A stretch of 64,000 bases of DNA from UA16 sp002292325. GTDB lineage: Bacteria > Bacteroidota > Bacteroidia > Flavobacteriales_D > Sanyastnellaceae. Location of the stretch: contig CALSRC010000017.1 in NCBI GenBank assembly GCA_943788645.1, positions 1 to 64,000 on the forward strand, given 5' to 3'. A program made the position numbers and the translations under genes. Shown here piece by piece: positions 32,336 to 40,141 of this stretch. The notes beneath the pieces were generated by a model that saw only the letters and a list, made by a program, of their open reading frames with translations, did no database searches and had not been told where the DNA came from. The first letter of the stretch is position 1, and the number at the start of each line of letters is the position of its first letter.

Positions 32336-34660
32336 TTAAAATCTCCAATCCAAACTGATTGACGGCAAGAATGGTAATTGGTTGACCCGGTCTCCCGTAA
32401 TACGGTTCACATAAAACACGTTTTCACGGCTGTAAACGTTTGTGGCACCCGCTGAGAAATCAACCTGCTGACCGTTGCTGAACTCGAATTCCCTTCGAAC
32501 GCTCAGATCCAGTCTGTGATAAGCTGGGAGCCGGCCCTCATTCAGAGGCCCAAACTGAATCCCTAGTTCTGAGCTGTTTGCAACCACGTAGTCTGTCGAT
32601 ATTCCATCGATTACACTTGGCGGTTGATAAAACCCCTGCGTTTGGGTAAAAGGCAACCCCGAACCGAGATTCCAACGGGCGCTTACCTCCCAATCCTGAT
32701 CCCTTCCAATCCCCTGAGATACCACCAAATTGACATTATGGCGTCGATCAAAAACGGGGTCGTACTCCCTGAAACCATCCCAACGATCGACGTTTCCATA
32801 TCCGTAAACCAGCCAAATATAGCTGGCACGTTCTTCGTACTTCAGGACCACATCCGCGCCGTACGCCGTGCCTGTCTCAACAATAAAATCTTTGCGCAGG
32901 ACTTCAGGGACTTCTTTATTCGCGGCATTGTCTTCGAATAATTTATTCCTGTTCGCATTGGTCAATTGACTGAAATTCTTAAAATACCCCTCCACATTGA
33001 GATTCAGGCGTTCAGTCAAATCAAATTCAAAACCCGAAATCACATGTTCTGCCGTTTGAAGGGAGTGCACGATTTCTTTTACTCCACCATTGGACGTCAC
33101 GAGGTTTCGCTGAAGGTTTTGAGGGCCTGATAAAAAACCGTAAAACAAATTCACGACGTCCCGATCCGAATTGGAGCTGATCACATTTTGCGAGTACAAT
33201 CCAGCCGCAAGCTTTAATCGCAGTCGTTCATTGGCTTTGAACTTAATGCCAATTCGCGGTTCCGGTCGGAAACGCGCGAGTGAACTGAAATACTGCATTC
33301 TCATGCTCGGATTGATGATCCAATCTCCCCGGTTCATCCTGTAATCGACATAGCCTGCAAATTCAGTGGTATTCTCATCCTGTCCGATTTGGACTCCAAT
33401 CGAATTGAAGGTTTCAAACACCGTTTGCATGCCAACAACCTCCAATCCATACTCTACCGCGTCCTCTCCGAGCACATATTTAAAATCCAATCCAAAGTTG
33501 AATCCATTGACACTGCTATAGCGATCTGGCAACTCATCTTCTCTCAATCGAATCTCGTAGTCACTTGCTGCGAAATGTCCATTCATAAGAATCGCGGAAC
33601 CACTCGGCACAATGGTAAAGTTGCCTCCTGCCCCATAATTGGACCAACCCAGTTCGGAGAGCGATTGATAGCTCACTCTGTCACTGAAATTGAAGCCGAA
33701 CAAGCTCAATTTCGAGCCATTGCCGCTGCCAAAAGAAATCTTGCCATATGCATCCGTAAAGTTGAAAGGAAGCCCTTCACCGTCATTGTTGATGTAATCG
33801 TATAGCACCTTGGACGTCTGCTCGAGATAACTGTGCTTCAATGACAATATATAGGAGATCCCCGCTCCGGAATCACTCAGTTTTTTGAGAGGTCCTTCAA
33901 TGGTCAATTTTGCACCAAATGGACTTGCACCGATGCGGCCTTCCGTTTTGAGCTTGTTTCCATCCCGTGTTTTGATGTCCATGATGGACGAAATGCGCCC
34001 GCCAAACTTGGCTCCAAAGCCGCCTGTATAAACGTCGGCATTCGCAATGACATCAGAATCAAATACGCTAAACAAGCCAATGCTATGAAACGCATTGTAG
34101 ATGATCATTCCATCGAGCAATACCTTATTCTGAATCGGTGAACCTCCTCGAATGTAAAGCTGTCCCCCTTGGTCCCCTGTACTGATAAAGCCTGGCAACA
34201 CTTGCAGAGCTTGAACTAAATCGGGCTGCCCACCAAAACTCGGGATTTTCTTTAAGTCACTTGGCCGAATCGTTTCTACGGACATGTTGACTTTGGTGGT
34301 TTGCTCTTCGCGGTCCGCATTGACCTCCGCACTGCCCAATTGAATCACATTCTGAGCCAATAAATAATTGCGCGTCAGAATTTTACCGTCGATTAACTCC
34401 ACCCGTTCACTCACCCCCTCAAACTCCATACTTGAGATCACCAGCGTGTACACTCCTGAAGGAACCCGACTTAAACTGAAGAACCCCTCGATATCAGACA
34501 TCACTCCATAGCTCGTGCCCTCCAATGACACACTTGCAAACATCACAGGCTCACCCGAATCTTTGCTCCTGAGAAATCCCTTTACCGTCGCTTGGCCCCA
34601 AACCATAATGGGCACCAACATGAGAGGCACCAAACCCAATCGGCGAATCAATTCTTGCAT
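32336..34660 (-). CDS. TonB-dependent outer membrane receptor
   Basis: 774 residues. Signal peptide to about residue 22 (ends MVWGQ). Residues ~24-110 form a carboxypeptidase-regulatory-like domain (VKGFLRSKDSGEPVMFASVS, then SDIEGFFSLSRVPSGVYTLV), followed by a plug (PDLVQALQVLPGFISTGDQG, QLYIRGGSPIQNKVLLDGM) and a beta-barrel ending SISLDWRF with the usual C-terminal Phe. It imports a large substrate using TonB energy; no SusD partner is adjacent, so the ligand is open. Its -7 box lies just before the ATG, overlapping the 3' end of the helicase gene region. Confidence 0.92.
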   Translation of the reverse strand: MQELIRRLGLVPLMLVPIMVWGQATVKGFLRSKDSGEPVMFASVSLEGTSYGVMSDIEGFFSLSRVPSGVYTLVISSMEFEGVSERVELIDGKILTRNYLLAQNVIQLGSAEVNADREEQTTKVNMSVETIRPSDLKKIPSFGGQPDLVQALQVLPGFISTGDQGGQLYIRGGSPIQNKVLLDGMIIYNAFHSIGLFSVFDSDVIANADVYTGGFGAKFGGRISSIMDIKTRDGNKLKTEGRIGASPFGAKLTIEGPLKKLSDSGAGISYILSLKHSYLEQTSKVLYDYINNDGEGLPFNFTDAYGKISFGSGNGSKLSLFGFNFSDRVSYQSLSELGWSNYGAGGNFTIVPSGSAILMNGHFAASDYEIRLREDELPDRYSSVNGFNFGLDFKYVLGEDAVEYGLEVVGMQTVFETFNSIGVQIGQDENTTEFAGYVDYRMNRGDWIINPSMRMQYFSSLARFRPEPRIGIKFKANERLRLKLAAGLYSQNVISSNSDRDVVNLFYGFLSGPQNLQRNLVTSNGGVKEIVHSLQTAEHVISGFEFDLTERLNLNVEGYFKNFSQLTNANRNKLFEDNAANKEVPEVLRKDFIVETGTAYGADVVLKYEERASYIWLVYGYGNVDRWDGFREYDPVFDRRHNVNLVVSQGIGRDQDWEVSARWNLGSGLPFTQTQGFYQPPSVIDGISTDYVVANSSELGIQFGPLNEGRLPAYHRLDLSVRREFEFSNGQQVDFSAGATNVYSRENVFYVNRITGDRVNQLPFLPSISLDWRF

Positions 34661-34665
34661 GTATG

Positions 34666-34673
34666 CGAATTTA
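34666..34673 (-). promoter_or_regulatory. -7 box of the TonB receptor gene
   Basis: TAAATTCG on the minus strand fits TAnnTTCG and ends 5 nt before the ATG. It lies in the 19-bp gap after the helicase stop, so the receptor gene can be expressed on its own. Confidence 0.5.
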
Positions 34674-34679
34674 CAGCAT

Positions 34680-37109
34680 TCAATGCGTAGAATGAACCAG
34701 CATCTTTTGAATTCTGTCCTCGAGTTGCTCGGAGCTCATTCTTTCGCGAAGTCTATCCACTACAAGAGGGAAAGAAAACGGCGTGGGGTGAGGAGGAAAT
34801 GTTACAATTCTTGACTTGGACTCCATGCGCTCAAGCACTTTGCGTAACCGCTTCCACTCCATTTGTTGATCCAGAAGTTCATCATATGCTTGCCGCAACA
34901 ACAGATTCTCCGCATCAAAGTCTTTGAATACGTCAAACAGAAGTCCTGAATGAGATTGCAAATGCTTCACTCCTTGCCGCTTCCCGGGAAATCCTTGGAA
35001 GGCCAAACCTGAAATCACCGCGATGTCCCTGAACCTGCGTTTTGCTAATTCTGCAGCGTTTACACCTGATTGCAAATCATCCATGAGTCCCTTGGTATCC
35101 AGTAAATTCAGAGACTCAACTTCACTGGACTGAAGGGGAACATCAGAAAGCAGCTCAAATCCATAATCGTTGGAAGCAATGGAGATCGAAAGTGGGCGGC
35201 TCGCGCACCAGCGATGGGCAAAGAGCATCCCGATGGCTTCGTGAACCGCTCGCCCTTCAAATGGAAACACACAAAGGTGATGACCATCCTCCGTCTCGAA
35301 TTGCTCAATTAAAATTTCGTTTTTCCTTGGAATCCGACTCATTTCATTTTGCAAATCAAGCAGGGGGCTAACGCGGCTCATCTCAGGAGATCGAATGTGA
35401 CCTTTACTGTAGGCATCCAATTCATCACGAATTGCATGGCCCAACTCGGAAGAGAGCGACAACTGACCGCCGAGGTAAACCGGTATTCGACCCCGAGGTT
35501 TTTTGCTTTTGCGCACGTGGACAGCACCCTCTTTTAATCGAACAAACTCCAAGCTTATGCCTGCAAACCAAAAAGTATCACCCGGCTCCATGCTAGCGAC
35601 GAAGTATTCTTCCACGTGACCGAGAAACCCTCCCCTTGCCCACTTTACCTTGATCATTTGGTCCGAGACGATGGTGCCAATGCTCATTCGGTGCCTGCGA
35701 GCGAGTCGACGGTCGCGCAAAACATATTTGCCTTCATCCGCATCCAAGTCAACGCGCCGGTAATCGCCATATGCCTCCAGCGCCGGCCCTCCATCTCGTA
35801 TAAAACGCAAGCACCATCGCCATTCTGCCTCATCCATTTCCTCAAAAGCATGGGTTCCTTTGAGTGCATTCCAGACCGTATCCGCCGTAAATCCATCGCC
35901 AACAGCCAATGTGCACAAGAATTGAATCAAGACATCGAAAGACAGAACAATGGGCTCCCTGGGCTCAATTCGATTGTGCTGCATGGCATCCCTCAAAGCA
36001 CTGGACTCAATCAATTCCAGTCCGTGTGTTGGCAGGAAGTAAATTCGACTCGTCGCACCGGGCTGATGTCCTGATCGACCAGCGCGCTGCATGAACCGAG
36101 CTACTCCTTTGGGACCGCCGACCTGAACGATCGCCTCTACTGGTCGAAAATCAACACCAAGGTCCAACGAACTCGTGCAAACGACAGCCTTGAGCTGACC
36201 ATGGTGCAGAGCCTCTTCCACCCAATTCCGCAATTCCTTCGCTATGGAACCATGGTGCAATGCCAAAACACCTGATAATTCCGGTGCGATTTCCAGTAAC
36301 TTTTGGTACCATATTTCAGATTGAGATCGCGTATTGGTGAAAATCAACGTACTCGAATGAGATTGAATCACATCCACCACATCTTGAGCCAATTTGACCC
36401 CGATGTGGCCTGCCCATGGCAAGCGCTCAAATCGCTTCGGCATCAGCGAATGGACTTCGGTGTGTTTCACTTCCTGACTTTGAATCAATGTACCCGATCG
36501 ATGAGGTCCAATCAAAACCTCCATCGCTTCAACTAAATTCCCAATGGTGGCAGAAATGCCCCAAATGCGGTAGTCTTGAGCACATGTTCGAAAGTAAGCC
36601 GAAGCCAATTCAACTTGTGTTCCGCGTTTCGTCCCCATCAACTCATGCCACTCGTCTACTACCATCAACTTCAACCCCGCGAAGCTCTGCACAGAGCCTT
36701 TCATGGCCAAGAGGACATGCAGTGATTCCGGTGTAGTAATTAAAATTTGAGGCCATTTCTTGCGCTGCGCTGCTTTTTCCTTATTCGATGTATCACCTGT
36801 TCGAACGCCGACGCTCCAATTCAGTCCCGTACCTTCCACCAGGCGTTCTGCACTCATCTGAATTTCTTTGGTCAGCGCACGAATTGGAGCGATCCAAATA
36901 ACCTGCAACCCCTGCTCCGTCTTCCCCTCAGCATTCGCCTTGAGGGCTGACCTCACCACTCCTCCTAATCCAGCGTACGTCTTGCCTGATCCGGTTGGAG
37001 CTTGAATCAAAGCCTCGTCACCTCGCTCAAATGCATTCCATGCTTCCACCTGAAATGAATGCGGAATCCATGACTTCCGGGCAAACCACAACGCAACAGA
37101 ATCTTTCAT
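34680..37109 (-). CDS. Lhr-type, ligase-associated DEXH-box DNA helicase
   Basis: 809 residues. Motif I APTGSGKTYAGL (about residue 40), motif II VVDEWHEL (DEWH box), motif III GISATIGN, and motif VI MQRAGRSGHQPGA are those of the Lhr core family, and the length and C-terminal region match the shorter type found beside ATP-dependent DNA ligases (ligase-associated DNA damage response helicase). Those genes normally sit with a ligase, an exonuclease-like protein and a phosphoesterase; none is present here. A role in DNA repair is known for the family, not shown here. It is divergent from the TPR-like gene by 63 bp. Confidence 0.9.
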   Translation of the reverse strand: MKDSVALWFARKSWIPHSFQVEAWNAFERGDEALIQAPTGSGKTYAGLGGVVRSALKANAEGKTEQGLQVIWIAPIRALTKEIQMSAERLVEGTGLNWSVGVRTGDTSNKEKAAQRKKWPQILITTPESLHVLLAMKGSVQSFAGLKLMVVDEWHELMGTKRGTQVELASAYFRTCAQDYRIWGISATIGNLVEAMEVLIGPHRSGTLIQSQEVKHTEVHSLMPKRFERLPWAGHIGVKLAQDVVDVIQSHSSTLIFTNTRSQSEIWYQKLLEIAPELSGVLALHHGSIAKELRNWVEEALHHGQLKAVVCTSSLDLGVDFRPVEAIVQVGGPKGVARFMQRAGRSGHQPGATSRIYFLPTHGLELIESSALRDAMQHNRIEPREPIVLSFDVLIQFLCTLAVGDGFTADTVWNALKGTHAFEEMDEAEWRWCLRFIRDGGPALEAYGDYRRVDLDADEGKYVLRDRRLARRHRMSIGTIVSDQMIKVKWARGGFLGHVEEYFVASMEPGDTFWFAGISLEFVRLKEGAVHVRKSKKPRGRIPVYLGGQLSLSSELGHAIRDELDAYSKGHIRSPEMSRVSPLLDLQNEMSRIPRKNEILIEQFETEDGHHLCVFPFEGRAVHEAIGMLFAHRWCASRPLSISIASNDYGFELLSDVPLQSSEVESLNLLDTKGLMDDLQSGVNAAELAKRRFRDIAVISGLAFQGFPGKRQGVKHLQSHSGLLFDVFKDFDAENLLLRQAYDELLDQQMEWKRLRKVLERMESKSRIVTFPPHPTPFSFPLVVDRLRERMSSEQLEDRIQKMLVHSTH

Positions 37110-37116
37110 TGCTTAC

Positions 37117-37146
37117 TTGTCTTGCGGCGGATGCACATTATCTTCG
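37117..37146 (+). promoter_or_regulatory. Promoter of the TPR-like gene
   Basis: TTG (37117-37119), 19 nt, TATCTTCG (37139-37146). Both elements and spacing fit the Bacteroidota consensus with one change (TTCG for TTTG). Confidence 0.65.
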
Positions 37147-37172
37147 GCATGTTATTTGGTAATCCCATTGAT

Positions 37173-37946
37173 ATGAAAGCATTACAATTTACACTTCTAG
37201 TTGGTTTCATTGCACTCCAACCTTTTGCCTCTCTTGGTCAACGTTACGGTGACGAGGATGAAGCCCCGCTGATTCCTCAAGAGGACTTTGATGAGCTTCT
37301 GATGTGGATGGTCGATGGAAAGTACGAAAAGGTATTGTACAAAGCCATTCGGTACACCGAAGACGACGAGACCAAAAAAGAGCCCGTCCCTTATGTTTTC
37401 ATGTCTATGGCATTCTTCAAGATTTCCGAATCCAGTGATCCAGAGTTGATGGAGAAATACAGCAAAGCTCTGAAAGATGCTCTGAAGTACGCTTCGAAGT
37501 TTGTGAAGAAGGACAAAGAGCGCGAATACTACGATGATTACACGGACTATTTCAATGATTTGCGGCGCGCTACAATGAATCAAGGTGAGATTTATGTAGA
37601 TGAAGAGAAATTCACGAAGGCCAAGTCCTACTACAAGTACCTCTGGACTTTGGACGGAGAAGACCCCGGTGCTTGGCTGATGTATGGTACGGTAATGTGG
37701 AAGAGTAAGGCTGTTCGGGATGCTTCAGAAGCATGGGCAACCGCAGAAAAATTGCTCGTGGAATACGGTGGTAAAGGCCTGCATGAGGTCCAGACCGATT
37801 TATTGAAGTACGGCGTCATCTATACAGCAGAAATGCTCGCTGGTGAGGGGAATCGAACCGATGCGAGGAAGTGGATCCAGGCAACGGAAGGTATTTTCGG
37901 CACAGACCGAGAAGTTCAAGCGGTGCTGCGATCAATTGGCGGCTAG
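37173..37946 (+). CDS. Exported TPR-like protein of unknown function
   Basis: 257 residues with a signal peptide (MKALQFTLLVGFIALQPFAS, cleavage near LGQ). The mature part is charged and helical with TPR-like spacing: DFDELLMWMVDGKYEKVLYK, EPVPYVFMSMAFFKI, INQGEIYVDEEKF-type helix (MNQGEIYVDEEKFTKAKSYY) and DPGAWLMYGTVMWKSKAVRD. I know no function. In-frame ATGs at 37122 and 37149 are possible, but the first lies inside the promoter and the second would put MLFGNPID before a good signal peptide. Its 3' end overlaps the convergent GT4 gene by 15 bp. Confidence 0.75.
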   Translation: MKALQFTLLVGFIALQPFASLGQRYGDEDEAPLIPQEDFDELLMWMVDGKYEKVLYKAIRYTEDDETKKEPVPYVFMSMAFFKISESSDPELMEKYSKALKDALKYASKFVKKDKEREYYDDYTDYFNDLRRATMNQGEIYVDEEKFTKAKSYYKYLWTLDGEDPGAWLMYGTVMWKSKAVRDASEAWATAEKLLVEYGGKGLHEVQTDLLKYGVIYTAEMLAGEGNRTDARKWIQATEGIFGTDREVQAVLRSIGG

Positions 37947-39086
37947 TCCAACCCGGTTGTAAAGTTCCACTAAAATCTGTGACTCCTTCCCCCAATTTAA
38001 GTCGGTCTGGGCGTGGAGAATATTCGAATGAGCCTGCTTTTTCCAAGCGGGCTTTTTCGTCGATGCCCGGCTAATAGCACGGAACCAATTTCCCGGTTCC
38101 TCTCCTTCTACCTTCGCCCCGATTCCGTATTTATTAATCAAGGATACGCAGTCAGGCAAGTCATTTACCAACACAGGAATTCCCGCTTGAATGGATTCAA
38201 ATAGTTTGTTGGGTAAGCAATAGAGGTAACTCAAGCAAACCGGTCGAACGGAAACCAACCCCACGTCGGCGTCGCTCGTGTAATCCAACACTTCTGTGTA
38301 AGGCACTGCAGCTTGAAAATGAACATGTGCATGGTTGGAAACCGCATCCTTCACCAAGGGTTCCAATGGACCGTAACCCATGAAGACCAAATGAATCGAA
38401 GTTCCTTCGAGCATGGGGGCCATGGCGACGAGTGTTTCCACTCCGCGATTGAATGTCAATGCTCCCTGATACAGCGCAATGAACTCCCCATGCACCAACC
38501 CCAATCCGTTCCGGAGTGGCTGTGAATTCGTGAGGGAGGTCCGCGCATCAGGCACGTTGCGAATCAGTGAAATTCGTTTCATTCCTCTGGAATCGTAGCG
38601 ATCGCGATAGGCTGCCTGAATAGAGGGACTGACCACGATCACCTCCTCAGCTCTGCAAATAAAGCGCTCTTCCATCCATCGCACACTTCGACTCAACCAG
38701 GCTGACTTCCCATTACGCTCTGATTCAAATTCATGGCAGTCGTAGACCAATTTGAGTTGTGGACGTGTCAATTTGGCGATTAAGCCAATGGCAAAGGCTT
38801 CGGCATCATTGCAATGCCACAGATCGGCAGCGCGATGACGCCATGTGATCTTGACGACCAACTCGAGCCACTTTACCAGCGAAAAAAGGCGATGTTTCGG
38901 TGAAAGAATGGAGACCCGTTGAATAGCAAAACCATGCGTTTCATGGCGTTCAAAACTTGGAAGGTTTGGGCGATGGAGCGCGACAACAGTCACATCCGCT
39001 CCATTTTTCTGCAGAAGAGCAGCGACTTTCAGTACGCGGTTATCACGCGTGAAATCATTCAGTACCACATTGGCAATCCGCATCAC
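37932..39086 (-). CDS. Family 4 glycosyltransferase
   Basis: 384 residues, GT-B fold. N-terminal MRIANVVLNDFTRDNRVLKV is the start of many GT4 enzymes of this type. In the second domain GEFIALYQGALTFNRGVETL, LVFMGYGPLEPLVKDAV and VGLVSVRPVCLSYLYCLPNK lead to the LPNKLFESIQAGIPVLVNDL motif, with the Glu of the EX7E element. It probably adds a hexose in a surface glycan. Two adjacent ATGs start it (39086 and 39083), overlapping the dehydrogenase stop, so the two genes are coupled and may build one glycan. Confidence 0.88.
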   Translation of the reverse strand: MMRIANVVLNDFTRDNRVLKVAALLQKNGADVTVVALHRPNLPSFERHETHGFAIQRVSILSPKHRLFSLVKWLELVVKITWRHRAADLWHCNDAEAFAIGLIAKLTRPQLKLVYDCHEFESERNGKSAWLSRSVRWMEERFICRAEEVIVVSPSIQAAYRDRYDSRGMKRISLIRNVPDARTSLTNSQPLRNGLGLVHGEFIALYQGALTFNRGVETLVAMAPMLEGTSIHLVFMGYGPLEPLVKDAVSNHAHVHFQAAVPYTEVLDYTSDADVGLVSVRPVCLSYLYCLPNKLFESIQAGIPVLVNDLPDCVSLINKYGIGAKVEGEEPGNWFRAISRASTKKPAWKKQAHSNILHAQTDLNWGKESQILVELYNRVGLAAN

Positions 39087-40117
39087 TCAGCTGCATGCTT
39101 TTCTGGACGTTTTCCAGCTGCATACATCCGCTCAATGATATCCACCACCTTCAAGCCTTCTAAGGCGTTGGTCGTAATTTCCTCTCGACCATTCAACGTA
39201 GCTTCGATGTTTTCGAAAATGTAACCGTGATTGGCAGCAGAGCCCTTGTAGTGGCCATAATCGTTCGCTGGGTTGGATGGTGGCAATTCGGGCATATCGT
39301 ACCCTTTAATCTCGCACTTTTCCACCTCGTTCATGTATTGACCTCCCACTTTAATGGTCCCATGCTCACCTATCACCGTGATAGAAGATTCGAAGTTTTG
39401 ATTCGCTACAGCTGTAGAAAAATTGAACAACCCAAGCGCATTATGTTTCACAAATTCAAATGAAATTAAACCTGAATCTTCAAAGTCTGTATTGTGCTGA
39501 TGCGTGAAATCTGCAAAGCGACTTTGGATTTTATGGATATCACCAAAAATCCAATACATCAAATCAATGAAATGGGAAAACTGAGTGAACAACGTTCCCC
39601 CGTCCAAATCATGGGTTCCTTTCCATGGGTTTTTGCTGTAGTAGCGGTCATCACGGTTCCAGTAACACTGCACTTGGACCATATGGATCGCTCCAATCGT
39701 ACCATTCTGAATCACATCTTTCAACCAAATGGATGGAGGAGAATACCGGTTTTGCATGACACAAAACACCTGCTTTCCCCTGGACAAAGCCGAATGGAGG
39801 ACCTCTTCTCCTTCTGATCGAGTGAGCGCCATTGGCTTTTCAATGACCACGTGGCAATCAGCGTTAAGGGCATCAATGGCCTGAGCTGAGTGCAAACCGT
39901 TTGGTGTGCAAATGCAGACTACGTCCAAGTCCGAATGCGTCTTTAGTAAATCGCGGTAATCAGAAAAATATGGCAAGTTTGTGTCGACTGAACACTCCTC
40001 AGGACTTTTGATGTCTGCAAAAGCAACGAGTTCAAAGGACGGATTCCGTCGAATCATTTCCATATGCCGCTTGCCGATATGTCCTGCGCCTATCACTCCG
40101 AACTTCACCTTCTTCAT
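39083..40117 (-). CDS. Gfo/Idh/MocA-family sugar dehydrogenase, WlbA-like
   Basis: 344 residues. The Rossmann start KFGVIGAGHIGKRHMEMI and CICTPNGLHSAQAIDAL are clear; HVVIEKPMALTRSEGEEVL has the EKP motif and GGTLFTQFSHFIDLMYWIFG the catalytic His region. The overall pattern resembles WlbA/WbpB, which oxidises the C3 hydroxyl of UDP-GlcNAc(3NAc)A for lipopolysaccharide sugars. The exact substrate is an inference. It is coupled to the GT4 gene. An exact -7 box 4 nt before the ATG lets it be transcribed separately from the patatin gene 24 bp upstream. Confidence 0.88.
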   Translation of the reverse strand: MKKVKFGVIGAGHIGKRHMEMIRRNPSFELVAFADIKSPEECSVDTNLPYFSDYRDLLKTHSDLDVVCICTPNGLHSAQAIDALNADCHVVIEKPMALTRSEGEEVLHSALSRGKQVFCVMQNRYSPPSIWLKDVIQNGTIGAIHMVQVQCYWNRDDRYYSKNPWKGTHDLDGGTLFTQFSHFIDLMYWIFGDIHKIQSRFADFTHQHNTDFEDSGLISFEFVKHNALGLFNFSTAVANQNFESSITVIGEHGTIKVGGQYMNEVEKCEIKGYDMPELPPSNPANDYGHYKGSAANHGYIFENIEATLNGREEITTNALEGLKVVDIIERMYAAGKRPEKHAAE

Positions 40118-40121
40118 GGAG

Positions 40122-40129
40122 CAAAAATA
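40122..40129 (-). promoter_or_regulatory. -7 box of the dehydrogenase gene
   Basis: TATTTTTG on the minus strand is an exact TAnnTTTG, ending 4 nt before the ATG, in the 24-bp gap after the patatin gene. Confidence 0.6.
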
Positions 40130-40141
40130 ATCAAGAAGGGC

